Part shown: positions 1 to 10,812 of the stretch, piece by piece
How the letters are laid out: each line of letters starts with the position of its first letter
Position numbering within the stretch: the stretch's first letter is position 1
Assembly (NCBI GenBank): GCA_003254905.1
Contig: QANU01014997.1
Coordinates: 310,001-374,000, forward strand
Direction of reading: 5' to 3'
Source of the DNA: Nissolia schottii
Lineage: Eukaryota > Streptophyta > Magnoliopsida > Fabales > Fabaceae
Length of the DNA stretch: 64,000 nucleotides
Program-made: the position numbers and the translations under genes
Notes under the pieces: model-generated
Databases searched by the model: none
The model's input: the letters and a program-made list of their open reading frames with translations, nothing else
Told to the model about the DNA's origin: nothing

Positions 1-1680
1 TTTTCTCCAAGCTTCAATTTCTTATCTTTTTGCTCATATTCACCTGAAACATCATCTTAATAGAAAGATCAAATGCCACAAGTGTTTATTTACAAAAACA
101 TGCTAATTAATGCAAATTAACAAGTATTTGATAAATGCACCAACTAGTGGAGACAATTGGAAACTAAGGTAATAAGCGGAGTTATATATTAAACTCATGC
201 AAAATGCTTAATTATAAAAGAAAAAAAAAAGATAGGTGCACAAGTGTCACTTATCAAAATTCCCCACAATTAAATATTTTGTTGTCCTCATGTAACAATT
301 AGAATGGAATGTGGAGTGGAAAGAACACATTATCAAGATAAATATGGAAGAGAAAGCAATTAAATGATAGAATTACAAAGTTGCACAAAGCAAGTTAATT
401 GGCAATTTGATGACTTCACAACAACAGATGCAGGTAGAGCATGCTCAATTGAATTATGCTCACCAAAATGTATGTATTCACTTAATCACTCAAGTGTTTG
501 AGTTCATTCATGCTCTCTCAAGCATTTCATAACACATGTTACTATAGTGATATGAACCTCTAGAGGAATTTGGCCCAATCTTCACGGCGTAGGCAAAACA
601 ATAAGGAATTCAAATAAAACAGATAATTGAAAAGAGGGATATGAGCAAACACTCCAGATTTAGGAAGGGAAAATTGGGAGTGATAGACCCTAAGTTTGTA
701 GAGTTTAATGACCTGACAATTGTAATTAGCCAACCAACGTTAAAGGGAAACGTGACCTGCTCATTAGACGATTGTCCAACCACGAACACAATTAAACCAA
801 ACCACACAACAACGCACCTGGGTTGAAGCACGGATTGGGGGCTTTTGGAAGTTAGAATCACCAACCTTATAAAGAAGATTGACAAGAGAAGGTCTCACAA
901 GAGCAAAAGAAGATATAAAAAAATCTCTCACAATGGGGGGAAGATTTCTGAAAATTCAGATTGTATTTCACTTCAAGGATGTCTTCTGAATTACAAAGTT
1001 CTCCTATTTATAGGACTTATTAGAACCCTTTCAAATCACCACTATTCAAAAATTTATTGATCACTATTTAACATTGATTACCCACTACATTATAAGCCAC
1101 TAAAAACTATGCACTAAAATTCCACCTCCCAAAGTTAAATGCTCCACTAATTAAATTGGCTGTTAACTTCACCAACGAAAATGACCATCTAAAAGACTTC
1201 GTTTGGTCTTCTTGTCTTCATGGAAGTTGAAGCATTTTGTCTTAGCTTTCAAATGGCACTGATTTCATCTTAATTGGATCACTACAGCCCAAATTATGAC
1301 CCAATTATCACAGACTGCTCAGAGTCCCACGACAACATTATTTAATTGGGCTTGGATGATCATTACTTCCTTTGGGCTTGTATTTTCGGATTGCCATTGA
1401 TTATTTAGAGTCAATATTTCTTTGTTAACTATTTCTTGTATTCTTCTCATCCTTCCCTTGTCATGGGGCCCCCATCTACTTGGACTTGGTCAATTGACTT
1501 GATGGTTGGGTTCATATCAATAAGCTTGCCTTTCATCTAATTTGCAAGACTCAAATACATACATGACATGCATCAAGAGGTCTTTAAAAGGTTATAATGG
1601 AGTTAAGGTCAAGGTAAGGAAAATTATGGTCAATTGAGCTCAAAACCTAAGGCCTAAGGGGAGCAATGACATATGTGGAA
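1..1680. other. No gene recognised; probable old retroelement DNA
   Basis: I see no convincing coding region in this AT-rich stretch. On the minus strand, around 241..290, there is a GTGGGGAATTTTGATAA-like purine stretch preceded by a GAGGACAACAAA context. It resembles the region just before the 3' LTR of some plant gypsy elements, so this may be the edge of a decayed minus-strand element. The short open frames here have no recognisable motifs. Confidence 0.3.
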
Positions 1681-1813
1681 TGTAACATTCCACTTTTTCC
1701 TTAACAAGGATTTCACAGGAAAAATACTCATGTAAGCCCTTATATGGGTTAAGAGTGTAGAAACGCGAACCCTTAGGACCAAAAGTGTCTGTAGAAATTA
1801 TTCTATTCGTTTT
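1681..1813 (+). mobile_element. LTR 5'-end fragment (gypsy, TGTAACATTCC type)
   Basis: It begins TGTAACATTCCACTTTTTCC and runs into a segment with TGTCTGTAGAAATTATTCT. The same order of blocks is found at the start of the LTR at 45228 (TGTAACATCCCGC, then AAGTGTCTGTAGAAGAAATT). It is cut off at about 1813, where an oppositely oriented LTR end begins. It is too short to place in a complete element. Confidence 0.55.
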
Positions 1814-1816
1814 CAC

Positions 1817-1975
1817 TGTAACACCCCTACTTTCAGTCCACGCGATCGTCGTAACACTGATTATAGGGTTGTTATCTTCATTGGTTGGGTTGCTTCTAGC
1901 CCCTACTTTTAGCTTTGCAAATACTTCTTGTACAAAAATAAGGACCATTTTGAAACTTTTCCTTTTCCTACTTAC
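1817..1975 (-). mobile_element. LTR 3'-end fragment, reverse orientation
   Basis: Reading the minus strand, the segment ends with the GGGTGTTACA that closes the gypsy LTRs elsewhere in this window. Its interior (blocks equivalent to GTTTTGAAACTTTT, CCCCTACTTTTA and GGTTGGGTTGC) matches the reverse complement of the last 150 bases of the LTR ending at 48264. It directly abuts the forward fragment ending at 1813, so two LTR pieces lie tail to tail. Confidence 0.55.
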
Positions 1976-3116
1976 TTATAAATTAGGAGTCATGCGCGTT
2001 TAGAAAGGCAAGTATATAAATATGCAAGCGGTAGAGTCCCAATGAACTTAATCGAGAACTAGTCTAAGAGACAATCATACAGAAGAGGTTATGATAAATC
2101 TATATTTATATATATAGGTACAATTGTAATAACCCGACTTTTTTCCTTCATTAACATGTCACATGATAAATAATATAAATGAAATAAAATTCAAATATTA
2201 ATTTTATTCCTGTAGTTTTAGTTGAAAAAATAATAATTTGGCGATCCCGTCACGTCTGGTGACGTTCGGGTCAATATTAGGTCATTTTTAGAATTTAATC
2301 ACGACTCACAGGAGTCTGTAAAATATATTAATATGAAAATAAATTCAAGAATATTTTAATAAAGGATTAAATATTAATAAGAAAAATTAATAGGTCACAA
2401 CAGTATGTCCGAAATATTTTTAGGACTTCCGTACATAAATAGTTAATGAACGAACATGACCGAAAACACACCGAAAGAAAATAAAATTATGAATGGCCAA
2501 AGGCCACTAAAAAGACCCACGGTCAGCCCCCTTGCCCGAAGACACACACACCACATACACCAAAGTTATTCATTTTCTTCTTCCTAAGTTCCAAGACCTA
2601 AGCTCCAAATCCACCAAAGTTCAACCATCATCCTTTGCCTTTCATCATCATAAATCACTCTTAAATTCATCAAGAAGACAAGCTAGTGTCAAGGCTAAGA
2701 GTTTCTCTTCAAGTGGAAGCAAAGACAACAAGTTCCATAACCCTAAATCTCCATAACCTAGGTTTTTTTCCTTTCTTGACAAAAGAGGCTTCAAGCAAGC
2801 CATCAAGCTTCAAGTTCATCCTTTTCAATCATCCAAGAGCTTTTTAGGAAGTGGGTAACTTTAGTTTAACACCTCTTTGGTGATTATGTTTGGTTAGATG
2901 TGCTTATGCATGTGTATGTATGTTTCTATGCTTGTATGTGTAATTATGCTAGAAGTTTGGTTAGGCTTAGGGAGATGATTCTGAAGGGTCTTGTGACCTG
3001 GATTAGATAGGATTATTGTGCTTGGATTATGTGTGAAACTCAAGCAGGTGCCATGGGAGCAAAAGAGAAAAAGATGGAAGAAATGGTGCATTCAGTTTTC
3101 ATGTCTCGCACAGGGG

Positions 3117-3321
3117 CCGCTAAGCGATTATCCGGCGCCGCTGAGCGAGCTGGAGCCCACGTGGAAAGTCCAAAAAGATATTTTTTGTAAGGCGGGGGCG
3201 AGGATTCGAGAAGGTGGCAGTCGCCGGGCGATGAGGTCATTACCGCTGAGCGATAAGACCCCTATCGCTGGGCGCGAAGGCTCAAACCGCTGAGCGAACA
3301 TCAGTTTTTGCTGAGCGGCTT
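3117..3321. repeat. Cluster of CGCTGAGCG near-palindromes inside the LTR
   Basis: About seven variants of CCGCTGAGCGA/G (for example CCGCTAAGCGA, TCGCCGGGCGA, TCGCTGGGCGC) lie within 205 bases. The region is much richer in G+C than the rest of the LTR. The equivalent place in the LTR at 6489 has a larger cluster (7515..7772). The motif CCGCTGAGCGG is self-complementary except at its centre. Confidence 0.75.
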
Positions 3322-3595
3322 GAGACTAGAAAGTCTTATGGAACCCTCTTGAGGCACATAGTCCAGTATTTATTGCTATATCTGTGATTAATAACTGAAT
3401 TATATGAATGTATATGCTGTGTGCAAAGAAATGGTCCTGAACATGCATATTACATATAGTCTGTGGTAAAATCTGTAGCTTTTCATACATTCATGATAAA
3501 CATAGTTTAAAGAACTAGAAATAACTCTGAGATAAGTGAAGATTCTGAAATGAACCATAGGGAACAAGTATGCCATGCTGCAAGTACAGAAATGC

Positions 3596-3682
3596 TGAAA
3601 AGGGCCAAATGCCCAATGCTGAAAAAGGGCCAATGCCCAATGCTGAAAAAGGCTTAGTGCCACATGCTGAAAAGGTCGTGAT
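3596..3682. repeat. Tandem hairpin repeat (GGGCCAATGCCC) in the LTR
   Basis: The unit GGGCCAA(A)TGCCCAATGCTGAAAA occurs twice, followed by a degraded third (GGCTTAGTGCCACATGCTGAAAA). Each unit contains the small inverted repeat GGGC...GCCC. The corresponding part of the LTR at 6489 (8091..8205) has similar but more scattered copies. Confidence 0.6.
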
Positions 3683-4474
3683 CACGAGCGCCAAGTAATA
3701 AGCCCATTTCAGTAGGTCTGAAAGACATACTGAAGATGGAAGCCCGCCACAGGTGGTGTCGATATGGCATACCTGGAGGTGTGCGGTTACCACGCCTTTA
3801 CATTGTCGAAAGAGGGCAAGCTAAGGTGGGGGTACAATATCCGCCCACTGTCGAGGGGTCCCAAGAGGGCACACGGCAGGTGGAAGCCAACCGCAGGAAG
3901 GTCCGTTAGGGCCTACACTGAGGGTGCGAGGTTATTCCGTCATACTAATGTCAACAGAGGGCATTACTATGGTGGGAATAACATATATTCCAAAAGCAAG
4001 TTTATTCTATTATGCAGGTTATTCTGTCATATTCTGTAACGCATATGTTCATTCTGTTAGGCATGCATATCCAGCATGTTTATTATGATGATTCTGTCAT
4101 GTTTATTCTGATGACTCCGCTAGGCATATTCTGATGATTCTGTTATGTATGAGTATAATTACTGTATAATTCTGCATTCTGTTATATGTGAGTTATTCTG
4201 TGAGTACCGTCAAGAGAACGCTCGAGACGGCTATGTATATCCACGAAATGTTAATCAACACGAGAACGTAATAAGTAAGAGTAGTTCCCCTATCACATAG
4301 TAATGTAGATAAAGCTGCTCAGAACTTAGGCCAGATAATAAACAGTAGGATATTTAGTAATGCATGTTCACTTAGAGATCTCTGAGCGGCCTGAAGTCCG
4401 ACCTAATCTAATACGAGACTCAGGAACTAAAGTTATTTCCATTGAGAACCTACCATTCTTATTCCCACTGCTTT

Positions 4475-4540
4475 ATGACTTTAGGTACTGATGATGAGTC
4501 CTATTTTGAGGACGCTGACGAGCCGCCAGCAGAGCCATGA
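4475..4540 (+). CDS. Small acidic ORF in the LTR (21 codons)
   Basis: ATG ACT TTA GGT begins a 21-residue frame ending ESYFEDADEPPAEP and TGA. It lies 489 bases before the end of the LTR. The homologous LTR has the same frame at 9122..9190, with changes mostly at third codon positions. The alternative reading is that TTTATGACTTTAG/GT is a conserved 3' splice site and only the bases from GGT on are coding. No known family is recognised. Expression cannot be judged from sequence. Confidence 0.4.
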   Translation: MTLGTDDESYFEDADEPPAEP

Positions 4541-5142
4541 GCAGCGATGACAGGACATGAGCTTAAAGATAGATCGATGTTCAGATTTTTGCCAAGGCCA
4601 TAGCCCTTGTATTTTGATATTATGTACTCTGGGTTATGTATTCAATATTTAGTTTATGTACATGTGATGTATATCTTACTTATTATGTATATACGACTAT
4701 GTGACTTTGTATGATGGACCACCTGGATATGTATTGAATGCTCTATGAACTTACAGTTACACGCTTTGTTATATTGTTGTTTCTGACGCATGGCTCTATT
4801 TTAGTAACTATTCAACGTAAATGAAAAGTTTAAAATTGGTCCTTATTTTCTTAAACCACTATTTTCAAAAAATCACGATGGACTAAGGTATTCTGATTAG
4901 ATAGAAAATAACCTAGTGAACTTTGTTTACTGCATACGGGTAAACAGTTAGCTAGGGTGTTTCAAAAATCATTTGACCCACACACAGTACACAATTAGGT
5001 TGTAATACATAAGTACAAATACTGCACATAGTATCTACTGGCCTATTTAGACCATTCATTACTGCTAACTACAAAACTGTATTCGTCTTCCTGCGTCATT
5101 GGAAAGGAGTGGCTCCTGCTGTTCCTCGGGGTCCTTTTTTCT

Positions 5143-5193
5143 TCAAGCTCTCAAACCGTCACCTGTTGCCTCGTCGTCTCCACCTGGAACCAT
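5143..5193 (-). CDS. Small acidic ORF in the reversed LTR fragment
   Basis: On the minus strand ATG GTT CCA GGT starts a 16-codon frame (MVPGGDDEATGDGLRA) that stops with TGA. It sits directly after the same hairpin plus CCCACTCCTTT block that precedes the small frames at 4475, 9122 and 47786. The shared features are ATG, a GG(T) at the fourth codon and Asp/Glu richness. It may be a splice-acceptor context rather than a translated frame. Confidence 0.3.
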   Translation of the reverse strand: MVPGGDDEATGDGLRA

Positions 5194-5762
5194 AAAGGAG
5201 TGGGAGTGAGAACGTCGAGTTCTCATTGGGGTTCTATGGGCTTACCTATTCGTTTCATTACTCCATTACAATTCCGCCGCTCAGGGGGTCTCTAGGTGAC
5301 ATCATCACACTAAATCCCTACTTGTTAATTATTCGTTCTAGTCCTGAGCAGCCTTAGCTAGATTACTAAGTTATCGGGGCCTTCTAATCTTTCCTTTACC
5401 TATCGTTGGCAACTTAACATTCTCTATACTCTTACGCTATCCTTGTATCGCATGACTTATCTAGAGGCCGTCTCATGGAACCGTGGCTCCTTGACGTTGC
5501 CTTTACACATACATATCCTAAACATATTCCATATACATATCAACCACGTATTTCTTGCACATATCACATATTCATATCGTCATGTTCAGGTACTACATAG
5601 ACATATTATATTCATGTATCATACAGGCATATCATATTCATTTATCATATAGACGTATCATATTCATGTATCACATAGACATATCATGTTCATGTTTCAT
5701 GTATCACATAGACAAATCATGTTCATGTTTAATGTACATATCATGTGCATGTAGGGCATATA

Positions 5763-6172
5763 GAATGCCTGAGGGTCGACTTGCCCAGAGCAGCCTCCTC
5801 CGTATTGTATCGTATCATATCATATTCAAATAGCACATATACATATCATCAGGTTCACGTATCATATAGGCATATCATTAGCATAGATGCATATCATCTT
5901 ATTCACGTATCATATCCTCTTCATGTTTCATGTACACATCGTATGCACGTGTCATGTTCATGTATGGCCTATGGGGTGCCTGAGGATTCCACTTGCCCGA
6001 GGGCAGCGTCCTCCGTGTCGTGTACATGTCATGTCATGTCAGTATGCATGTGTGGTATGTAGCATGCCTGAGGAAATCTACTTGCCTGAGGACAGTGTCC
6101 TCCGTATCATATCATGAGTGGCATACAAAATGCCTGAGGAACTCCACTTGCTGAATAGCAGCGTCCTCCGTG
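5763..6172. repeat. Four dispersed copies of a GCCTGAGG...GCGTCCTCCG repeat
   Basis: A unit of about 43..50 bases, running from GCCTGAGG through ACTTGCC and CAG to CCTCCGT, occurs at about 5765, 5968, 6065 and 6131. Each copy follows an A(A)TGCCTGAGG start and is embedded in CATATCATGTTCATG-type low-complexity DNA. The ends (CCTGAGGA/TCCTCCG) could pair. This lies in the reversed LTR fragment. Confidence 0.6.
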
Positions 6173-6190
6173 TCGTATGTGAATGCTAGA

Positions 6191-6290
6191 TGTCACATTT
6201 AAATGTAAGCTGTCATATTTGAATGCAAGGTGTCATATTGGAATGGTGAATGTCATATTTGGATGCAGGATGTCATATTTGTGTCATGTT
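6191..6290. repeat. 20-bp tandem repeat, five copies
   Basis: Units starting TGTCATATTTGAATGCAAGG begin at 6191, 6211, 6231, 6251 and 6271, an exact 20-bp period with a few substitutions per unit. It continues into degenerate TGTCATGT stretches to about 6420. Confidence 0.85.
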
Positions 6291-7514
6291 GTCGTATTTG
6301 TGTCATATTATCATGTACGTATCATGTTGTCATGTTCATGTCATGATATCATGTACATGTCATGTTGTCCTTTACATTTAGCATGTCATAATGTCACATG
6401 TGTGTCCTAACATATCATGATATCGTAATCTTGAGGGGATTTTCGTTCATAGGGCGTATCCTTTACATTCATAGGGTGTATCCGTAGATGTAACAACCCG
6501 ACTTTTTCCTCAAGTTAAAATGCTATTTAAGGCAAAATTAAAAATATAATAATAAGGAAAAGGCAAGATAGAAATAGAATAAAATTCAAATATTAATTTT
6601 ATTTCTGTAATATTAGTTGAAAATAATCCTCTGACGGTCTTATGACGTTCGGTGACGTCTGGATCGAAATTAGGGTTTTATTGTAATTTCTTTACGACTC
6701 ATAGGAGTCTGTAAAATAAATGAATATGAAATTAAATGTAAGAACATGTCATCTAAGATTTTAATATTAACCGGGATAATTAATAGGTCACAACGGTATG
6801 CCCGGAATATTTTTAGGACGTCCGGACATAAATAACTAATGAACTAATATGACATAAGAACACTAAGGGCAAAATTGGAAAGATAATTATGGCCAAGGCA
6901 TTAGAGCCCCACGGCCAGCCCATGCTCCCCGAAGCCACACACATACATACACTCCAAAGTTCTTTCATTTTCATTTTCCAAAGTTCCCAAAACCTAAAGC
7001 CATACAAGCTCCACCAAAGCTTACCACCCAAATCTATCCTTACCTTTCTTGAATTCTCTTATTTTCTAAATCATAGGCATAGCAAGGAGTAAGACAAGCA
7101 AGTAAGATTATTTTCTCATCACTTGGTGAATTAAAGTTTCCATAACCTAAGTTTCCATAATCATTCAAGATTTTCATTTCTAGGTCAAGAAAGCCAAGCA
7201 AGCAAGCAAGGCTTGATTCCACCTTTCTTCAATCATCAAAGAGCTAGTTAGGAGGTGGGTAACTCTAGTTCCTTGCCTCTTTGATGCTTCAAGAGGTGTA
7301 TGTGATTGTATGTGTATGTATGTGAATTATGGATTTTATGATGAAATATGTTAGAAATTATGCTAGGATTCAGGAAGACAATTCTGAAGGGTCTTGTGAC
7401 CTGGATTAGATGTGATTATTATGCTGGAATTATGTGTGAAACTCATGTAGGGTTCCATGGAAGTTAAGGTATGAAAATGGAAGAAAAGAGCATTTCGGTT
7501 TCCAAGTTTCGCCC

Positions 7515-7772
7515 AGTAGCCGCTGAGCGAACTGCTGTGAACCTCACCGCTGAGCGGTAGGCGGTTACCGCTGAGCGGTCTGAGGCCCACGTGGAAAGTC
7601 TAAAAGATATTTTTCTTAAAAGATAAGGGTCGGTGGAGATATTTTGATACCGCTGAGCGATAGGACTCTTATCGCCGAGCGATAAGGCCCATACCGCTGA
7701 GCGGAATGGTGTGAAGCGCTGAGCGCTAGAGCTCAAACCGCTGAGCGGCCTGGAACTTTCGCTGAGCGGCTT
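7515..7772. repeat. Cluster of nine CGCTGAGCG near-palindromes in the LTR
   Basis: Nine variants (CCGCTGAGCGG, CCGCTGAGCGA, TCGCCGAGCGA, GCGCTGAGCGC and so on) occur in 258 bases, spaced 15..40 bases apart. It is at the same relative LTR position as the cluster at 3117..3321. Spacing is irregular, unlike a simple tandem repeat. Confidence 0.8.
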
Positions 7773-9121
7773 GAGACCAGAAATGTTATGGAACCTAGCT
7801 TGAGGCACATATTTGAATGCTGATTGTTTATGACCATGATTAATGCGGAATTGTGTGAAAGACATGCTGTTAGCAAATCTGCGAATTATATGCTGTATAT
7901 GAATTACGAGTGATGCATGCTGTGATGTGTAGTATTTTATGCTGAGTTAAATGAAAGAGTTAGAAATAATGCTGACATAAATAAAGATGCTGAAATGAAC
8001 CATAGGAAATAAGTATGCCATGTTGCATGTACAAGTATGCTATGCTGCAGGTACTCCAAATGTTGAACATGCTGCTGAATCAGGGCCAATGCCCAATACT
8101 GCTGAACTAGGGCCAATGCCCATACTGCTGAAATATGGCTATATGCCACTTACTGAGAAGGGCTAAATGCCCCAATACTGAAATTGGCTATATGCCACAT
8201 GCTGCTGAGGCCGTGATCACGAGAGCCATATGATAAGCCCATTTCAGTAGGTCGGATAGACATGCTGAAGATGGAAGCCCGCCACAGGTTGTGTCGAGAT
8301 GGCATACCTGGAGGTGTGCGGTTAACACACCTATGCATTGTCGTACGGGGGCAAGCTTAGGTGGGGGTACGATACCAGCCCACTGTCGAGGGGTCCCTAG
8401 GGGCACACGGCAGGTGGAAGCCCACCGCAGTGAGGTCAGGACAGTGTCGGCCTATACTGAGGGTGTGAGGTTATTCCGTCATACTAGTGTCACAAGGACA
8501 TTACTATGGTGGGAATAACACCTATGTTGTTATGCTGCTGCATTCTATTATACTGTTGTATTAAGTTATGCTGTGAAATGCTGTTACTCTGTTACATTCT
8601 GCTGAACGTATTATGCTGTTCATTCTGTCATGATGATTCTGTGATATATACTCTGCTGAATTTTACTATGTCTGTACTGAATGATATGCTGTTTATGCTG
8701 ATGACTCTGCTGTGTATATTCTGCTGATTCTGTGGACTTACTTTGGATGACTATGTGATACTTACTCCGATGATTCTGTTATGTTGAACTTAATGCTGAG
8801 TGTATTCTGTGATGTATTCTGATTATTCTGGAAATGTATTTCTGCCGTTATGCCGTACCGTCAAGAGCACGCTCGAGACGGTTAAGTATATTCACGAACT
8901 GTTAATCAGCACGAGAATGTAGTAAGCAAGAATAGTTCCCATGTCACATGTTAATGCTGATAAAGCCGTTCAGATAGGCAAGATAATAAATAGTAGGCTG
9001 ATTAGTATGTATGTTCACTAGAGATCTCTGAGCGGCCTGAAGTCCGACATAATCTGATGTACGACTCAGGAACTAAGGTTATTTCCACTGAGAACCTACC
9101 GTTCTCATTCCCCACTGTTTT

Positions 9122-9190
9122 ATGACTTCAGGTACAGAAGAGGATGAATCATATTTTGAGGATGCTGAAGAGCCGCCAGATGAGCCATGA
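9122..9190 (+). CDS. Small acidic ORF in the LTR (22 codons)
   Basis: ATG ACT TCA GGT starts a 22-residue frame containing ESYFEDAEEPPDEP before TGA, 480 bases before the LTR end. Compared with 4475..4540 there is one extra codon. Of the aligned differences, several are synonymous (TCC/TCA, GAC/GAT, ACT/ACA, GAG/GAA) and others are conservative D/E swaps. Upstream lie CCCACTGTTT and the GAGAAC hairpin. Function unknown. Confidence 0.4.
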   Translation: MTSGTEEDESYFEDAEEPPDEP

Positions 9191-9604
9191 GCGGCTAGAA
9201 GATAGATAGATAGTTATGTTTTGCCAAGGGCTTACTGAGTAGCATTCCAGTAGTCCTTGTGTTTTGATGCTGTATATGCTGGATTATGTATTTGATGTTT
9301 TGATCTATGTACATATTATGTATACAGTGATATGACTTTGTATGGTGGACCCACTGAGTGTATATTATATGTTCTATTTCTCATTATGCTATCCGCTTTG
9401 TTATTATATTTGTTTATTCCACACGCATGGCTCTATTTTATTATTAATGTGATACAAGTACAAGTTTAAAACGGGTCCTTATTTCATGAGCAATGATTAC
9501 TTTCAAAAGATAACTATGGACTAAGGTATTCCGACCAGGTAGACAACAACCTAGTGAGCTTTGTTTACTACGTACGGGTAAACAGTTAGCTAGGGTGTTT
9601 CATT

Positions 9605-9616
9605 TGGTATCAGAGC
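9605..9616 (+). promoter_or_regulatory. Primer-binding site, initiator tRNA-Met type
   Basis: TGGTATCAGAGC starts three bases after the LTR terminus at 9602. This is the common plant retrotransposon primer site complementary to the 3' end of initiator methionine tRNA. It fixes the LTR boundary and the orientation of the element. Confidence 0.9.
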
Positions 9617-9770
9617 AGTTTGGTCCAAAAGAGCCTGAGGACTGAGCTGCACTATGCTTTCGAGCATGATTACGGTGTAGGTTTTAGCTAAGTGGTATGT
9701 GCTAAGTTTCTGTGTACTTGCCTTTCTTGAGACTGATCACCTCGAACTGTGCAGGTACGACATATTAGAT

Positions 9771-10812
9771 ATGCCACCTCGCCGAGATCCTACACAACGT
9801 ACTCCGGAGTCCCCAGAACTTGCAGATGTTCTGCGGGAGATAGCTCAAGCAACGGCATTGATGGCTGCGTCCAATGCCCAACGTAGCACGCCTCCGACAG
9901 CTCAGGAGTTAGAGGCTACAAAGTTTCGGGATTTCTCGCGCGCCAATCCATCTTTGAAGGGGTAATGGATCCTGAGTTAGTTCATGGCTGGCTTAGGAAA
10001 TTGGAGCAGATTTTTGAAGACATCCCGTGCATTGAACAACAGAAGGTTAAATTTGCCTCTCGAAAGTTAGAGGGTGCTGCAGGAGAGTGGTGGGAGACCA
10101 CGAAGCCCCAGTTCGAGCGGGATATGGATCCAATGACATGGAACGGGTTCAAGGAGGTGTTCTTGGACAAATACTTCCCACAGAAGTTACAAGACAGGAA
10201 AGAGGCCGAGTTCATGGAGCTCAAACAGGGATCCATGTCAGTAACTGAGTACACGGCGAAGTTTGAAAAGCTTTGCCGCTATTCCCCGATGTACCGAATG
10301 AACCCAAGTGAAGGCTGGAAGTGTGCTAAATACCAGCGAGGCTTGAAACCAGAATTGAAGGTCTTTCTGAATGTAGCAGGTGTCCGTGATTATGCTACTT
10401 TGGTGAACACTTGCTTGGCTCACGAGGAAGCCAATAGGGATCTGGCTCAGGTGAGGAGCGACAGATTCAAGAGAAGATTTGATGATACGGGCAGTTCCCA
10501 GAATGAACTGAGGAAGAGGGGACCGTTCCAAGCAGCAGCAGCAAGACGAGGCCGAGGTCAGTTTCCTCCAAGACCTCAGCAGGGAGCAGGGAGGATGCAG
10601 AGTCAGCCCAGAGCAGGGCCAGCAGGGACAGGATCTCCGGCAACGAGATCTCCATCAGCAGGTACTCCGAGCAGGAGCACACCGGAGTCACACCCGCGAG
10701 CAGGTTCGCGTACTCCTTGCCCGAAGTGCGCCAAGACGCATTCTGGAGAATGTTTGGCAGGGCAGGGAGTTTGCTTCAGGTGTGGCCATGCAAGGAAGTT
10801 TTCCAAGGGCTA
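9771..10812 (+). pseudogene. Gypsy gag remnant, frameshifted and truncated
   Basis: The frame starts MPPRRDP at 9771 and reads a typical chromovirus gag. After SLKG it hits TAA at 9963..9965. The gag continues in a different frame from 9965 (MDPELVHGWLRKLEQIF, then EWWETTKPQF and YFPQKLQDRKEAEFMEL), so a one-base indel broke it. A basic Pro/Gln/Arg-rich stretch follows, then a zinc knuckle CFRCGHARKFSKG that lacks its last Cys because the sequence changes to LTR DNA at about 10812. No protease or pol belongs to this copy. Confidence 0.85.

Larger units (their letters stand above)
2125..4964 (+). mobile_element. Solo LTR of a gypsy element (long TGTAA...TTTCA LTR)
   Basis: The 2.84-kb segment starts TGTAATAACCCGACTTTTTT and ends TAGCTAGGGTGTTTCA. 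It aligns block by block with the LTR at 6489..9602, which is followed by a primer-binding site, so it is an LTR. No primer site or gag follows it. The flanking 5-mers are ACAAT (2120..2124) and AAAAT (4965..4969), a possible target-site duplication with one change. It contains the short-repeat array at 3117..3321, GGGCCAATGCCC hairpins and the small acidic ORF at 4475..4540. Confidence 0.8.
4965..6488 (-). mobile_element. Reverse-oriented LTR fragment between two forward LTRs
   Basis: On the minus strand this region shows the late-LTR landmarks seen in the LTR at 45228: a GAGAACTCGACGTTCTC hairpin, CCCACTCCTTTATGG and the following GGT. Further along are blocks equivalent to AAGGAAAGATTAG and GGCTGCTCAGG. 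Neither LTR terminus is clear. The part from about 5440 on is low-complexity, with CATAT/CATGT-rich repeats, and contains the repeats listed separately. Confidence 0.5.
6489..9602 (+). mobile_element. 5' LTR of a gypsy element (3.1 kb)
   Basis: It begins TGTAACAACCCGACTTTTTC and ends AGCTAGGGTGTTTCA. Three bases later comes a primer-binding site, then a gag frame, so this is a left LTR. It is homologous along its length to 2125..4964. Landmarks in order: a conserved box (AATTAATAGGTCACAACGG) near +290; the CGCTGAGCG array at +1.03..1.28 kb; GGGCCAATGCCC hairpins; a CCGTC...GACGG stem near 8869; the GAGAAC...GTTCTC hairpin near 9090; and the small ORF at 9122. No matching right LTR of the same copy is evident. 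Confidence 0.85.

Noticed and set aside
610..1060. Overlapping small open frames on both strands
   Set aside because: No start context, motif or partner; composition alone explains them.
3764..4039. 91-codon open frame in the LTR starting MAYLEVCG
   Set aside because: The homologous LTR has the same ATG and first codons at 8299, but TAA follows after eight codons and frames differ afterwards, so there is no sign of coding constraint.
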